Positions 62,856 to 64,000 of a stretch of DNA of 64,000 nt are shown here, piece by piece; the stretch's first letter is position 1, and the number at the start of each line of letters is the position of its first letter. The DNA is from Serpula lacrymans var. lacrymans S7.9. Its lineage: Eukaryota > Basidiomycota > Agaricomycetes > Boletales > Serpulaceae. Where the stretch lies: positions 1,478,053 to 1,542,052 of the forward strand of contig NW_006763301.1 of assembly GCF_000218685.1 (NCBI RefSeq). Reading direction: 5' to 3'. A program made the position numbers and the translations under genes. The notes beneath the pieces were generated by a model. That model saw nothing but the letters and a program-made list of their open reading frames with translations. It made no database searches and had not been told where the DNA came from.

Positions 62856-63627
62856 GTGGGAGGGTAAAATTGATGTTCGAGTCTTAGCGACAACTCACCG
62901 CTCCTCCCCTCCCCAAACTTGTTTCGTCAATGTCATGTCGTGTCGCTTTGCTTTGCTCTGCGTTATTTTTTCCATACTCTTTTTTTTTTCCTCTTCTTCC
63001 GGCTATCTATCATACGATGTCGTTCCGATACACGTCTTTACTCAATGCGCCTCACTTTTATATATCGTTTCCCTCATTTTTTCTTTTTCTGTTCGACACT
63101 CCATTCCTCATCCTTTTTTTTTTTTTTCATCTCCCATGTGCTATCATTTTTTACACTCTGTTCTCATTCAGAAGTGTATTGTAATCTCTCGTTTTCTGAG
63201 CATGGATAGGGTACGAACCACCCTCTAAACACATTCGAGATTGCCAGACAGGCGTGATGGCGCAAAGTGCAGTAGGCTCTTTTTGAACAAACCTTCAAAC
63301 TGTCATCCGTACACTGGACAAGTGGGGAAACGACAGCCCCTTAAGGATTTTCAGAGCGGGGTCATTGACTCGAATCGTCCATCGGCGCTATATTTCTGTC
63401 CCCCAAGAAGGGTAAATAAATATATATTGATATAGAAATGACGAGAATGAGAATGCACAATATCTGATTGTGTAGACAAGAGTCGCCAGATGAACAACAC
63501 CGTTCCACGAAAAAGAAGAAAGAGAGGCTCGTGCGAAGCGCAATCCACCATGGATGATGTTCCAAGAAAAAGAAGAAGAAAAAGGAGGCTTGTGCAAAAC
63601 GCACACCCCCACGGATGATGTCCCATA
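62856..63627. other. Convergent intergenic gap
   Basis: 3' flank of skn7. Poly-T tracts lie at about 62982 and 63115, and GAAGAAGAAA-type repeats at about 63515-63585. No gene is recognised. Confidence 0.5.
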
Positions 63628-64000
63628 TTAACTGATAACGCCATGATCAAGGTCAGCTAAACAAACGACGGTCGTCACGCCCACAGCTCGCAAGTCGGCT
63701 GTCGTAGGTTCGTCAATGACCTCCATACGCTCTTTGAGATCAGGGCGTTTCGAGAAGAGCCGCAAGAGAGCGAGTACGCCTAGATCGTCTATTCGAAGCG
63801 CGTGATCTTTCTTTATCCGTCGGCCAGGCCAGTGCTTTTGCAAGTATGCAAAGGACGATAGAGATGGCGAGCGCGCAACACAGCTGCGAGGATTATCGTC
63901 AGTCAGGAAGGGCTGTTCTCCGTTGTGATCGAGAAGTGAAAGTCCCTACCGGCAGTATGGCGAGCTAAGCAGAGGTGATGTTAGCTAAAGGTAGGTGCCA
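63628..64000 (-). CDS. C-terminal part of an unknown protein (partial)
   Basis: The last exon begins after a CAG acceptor near 63888 and reads CVARSPSLSSFAYLQKHWPG, then RIDDLGVLALLRLFSKRPDL and VIDEPTTADLRAVGVTTVVC, ending LADLDHGVIS at 63628-63630. The composition is clearly coding. I do not recognise the family and the rest lies beyond the window. Confidence 0.55.

Overview
The window looks like nuclear DNA of a mushroom-forming basidiomycete (Agaricomycetes). Most protein genes are cut by many short GT-AG introns of about 45-70 bp. The gene set includes a STE3-type pheromone receptor, a DUF6533-type membrane protein, F-box proteins, a Skn7 regulator and tyrosine phosphatases of the fungal Y_phosphatase3 type. 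There is no operon structure and no sign of bacterial DNA. The species cannot be named from the sequence alone.

Left part (1-37.8 kb) is ordinary gene space. In order it holds: the 3' end of an unknown gene; a phenol-2-monooxygenase-like flavoprotein (-); a small unknown gene (-); a JAMM/DUF4329-like metallopeptidase with a broken frame (+); a methyltransferase (-); an MFS sugar transporter (-); a DUF4238 protein (+); the complex I ESSS subunit (-); pyruvate dehydrogenase E1 alpha (-); a tyrosine phosphatase (-); a coiled-coil protein (+); an F-box protein with a frameshift (+); a secreted alpha/beta hydrolase (-); a second copy of the tyrosine phosphatase in inverted orientation (+); a STE3-like receptor (-); a zinc-cluster/coiled-coil protein (-); and a DUF6533 protein (+).

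Middle part (37.9-55 kb) is a graveyard. It has an S1/P1 nuclease fragment, a truncated duplicate of the skn7 locus from the right end of the window, hAT remnants with short tandem repeats, and then a nest of LTR retroelements. The nest contains a decayed Ty3/gypsy element between two direct ~1.8-kb LTR-like units. Each unit carries its own ORF, TATA box and AATAAA. A third unit is inverted next to a stray chromodomain. Two further LTR families (A and B) are inserted as solo or nested copies with readable target-site duplications (TSDs). A 138-bp CACTA-like MITE sits inside the gypsy pol. The right edge of the nest cuts into a RecQ-like helicase pseudogene, which itself carries a solo LTR in its intron.

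Right part (55-64 kb) holds the intact skn7 gene (HSF DNA-binding domain, coiled coil, receiver domain). Its first intron is unusually long at 1.83 kb and internally repetitive. A C-terminal fragment of an unknown gene runs off the end. The most informative items are the layered transposon history with datable TSDs, the ORF-bearing LTR units, the skn7 duplication and its expanded intron, and two genes with frame breaks outside the transposon zone.
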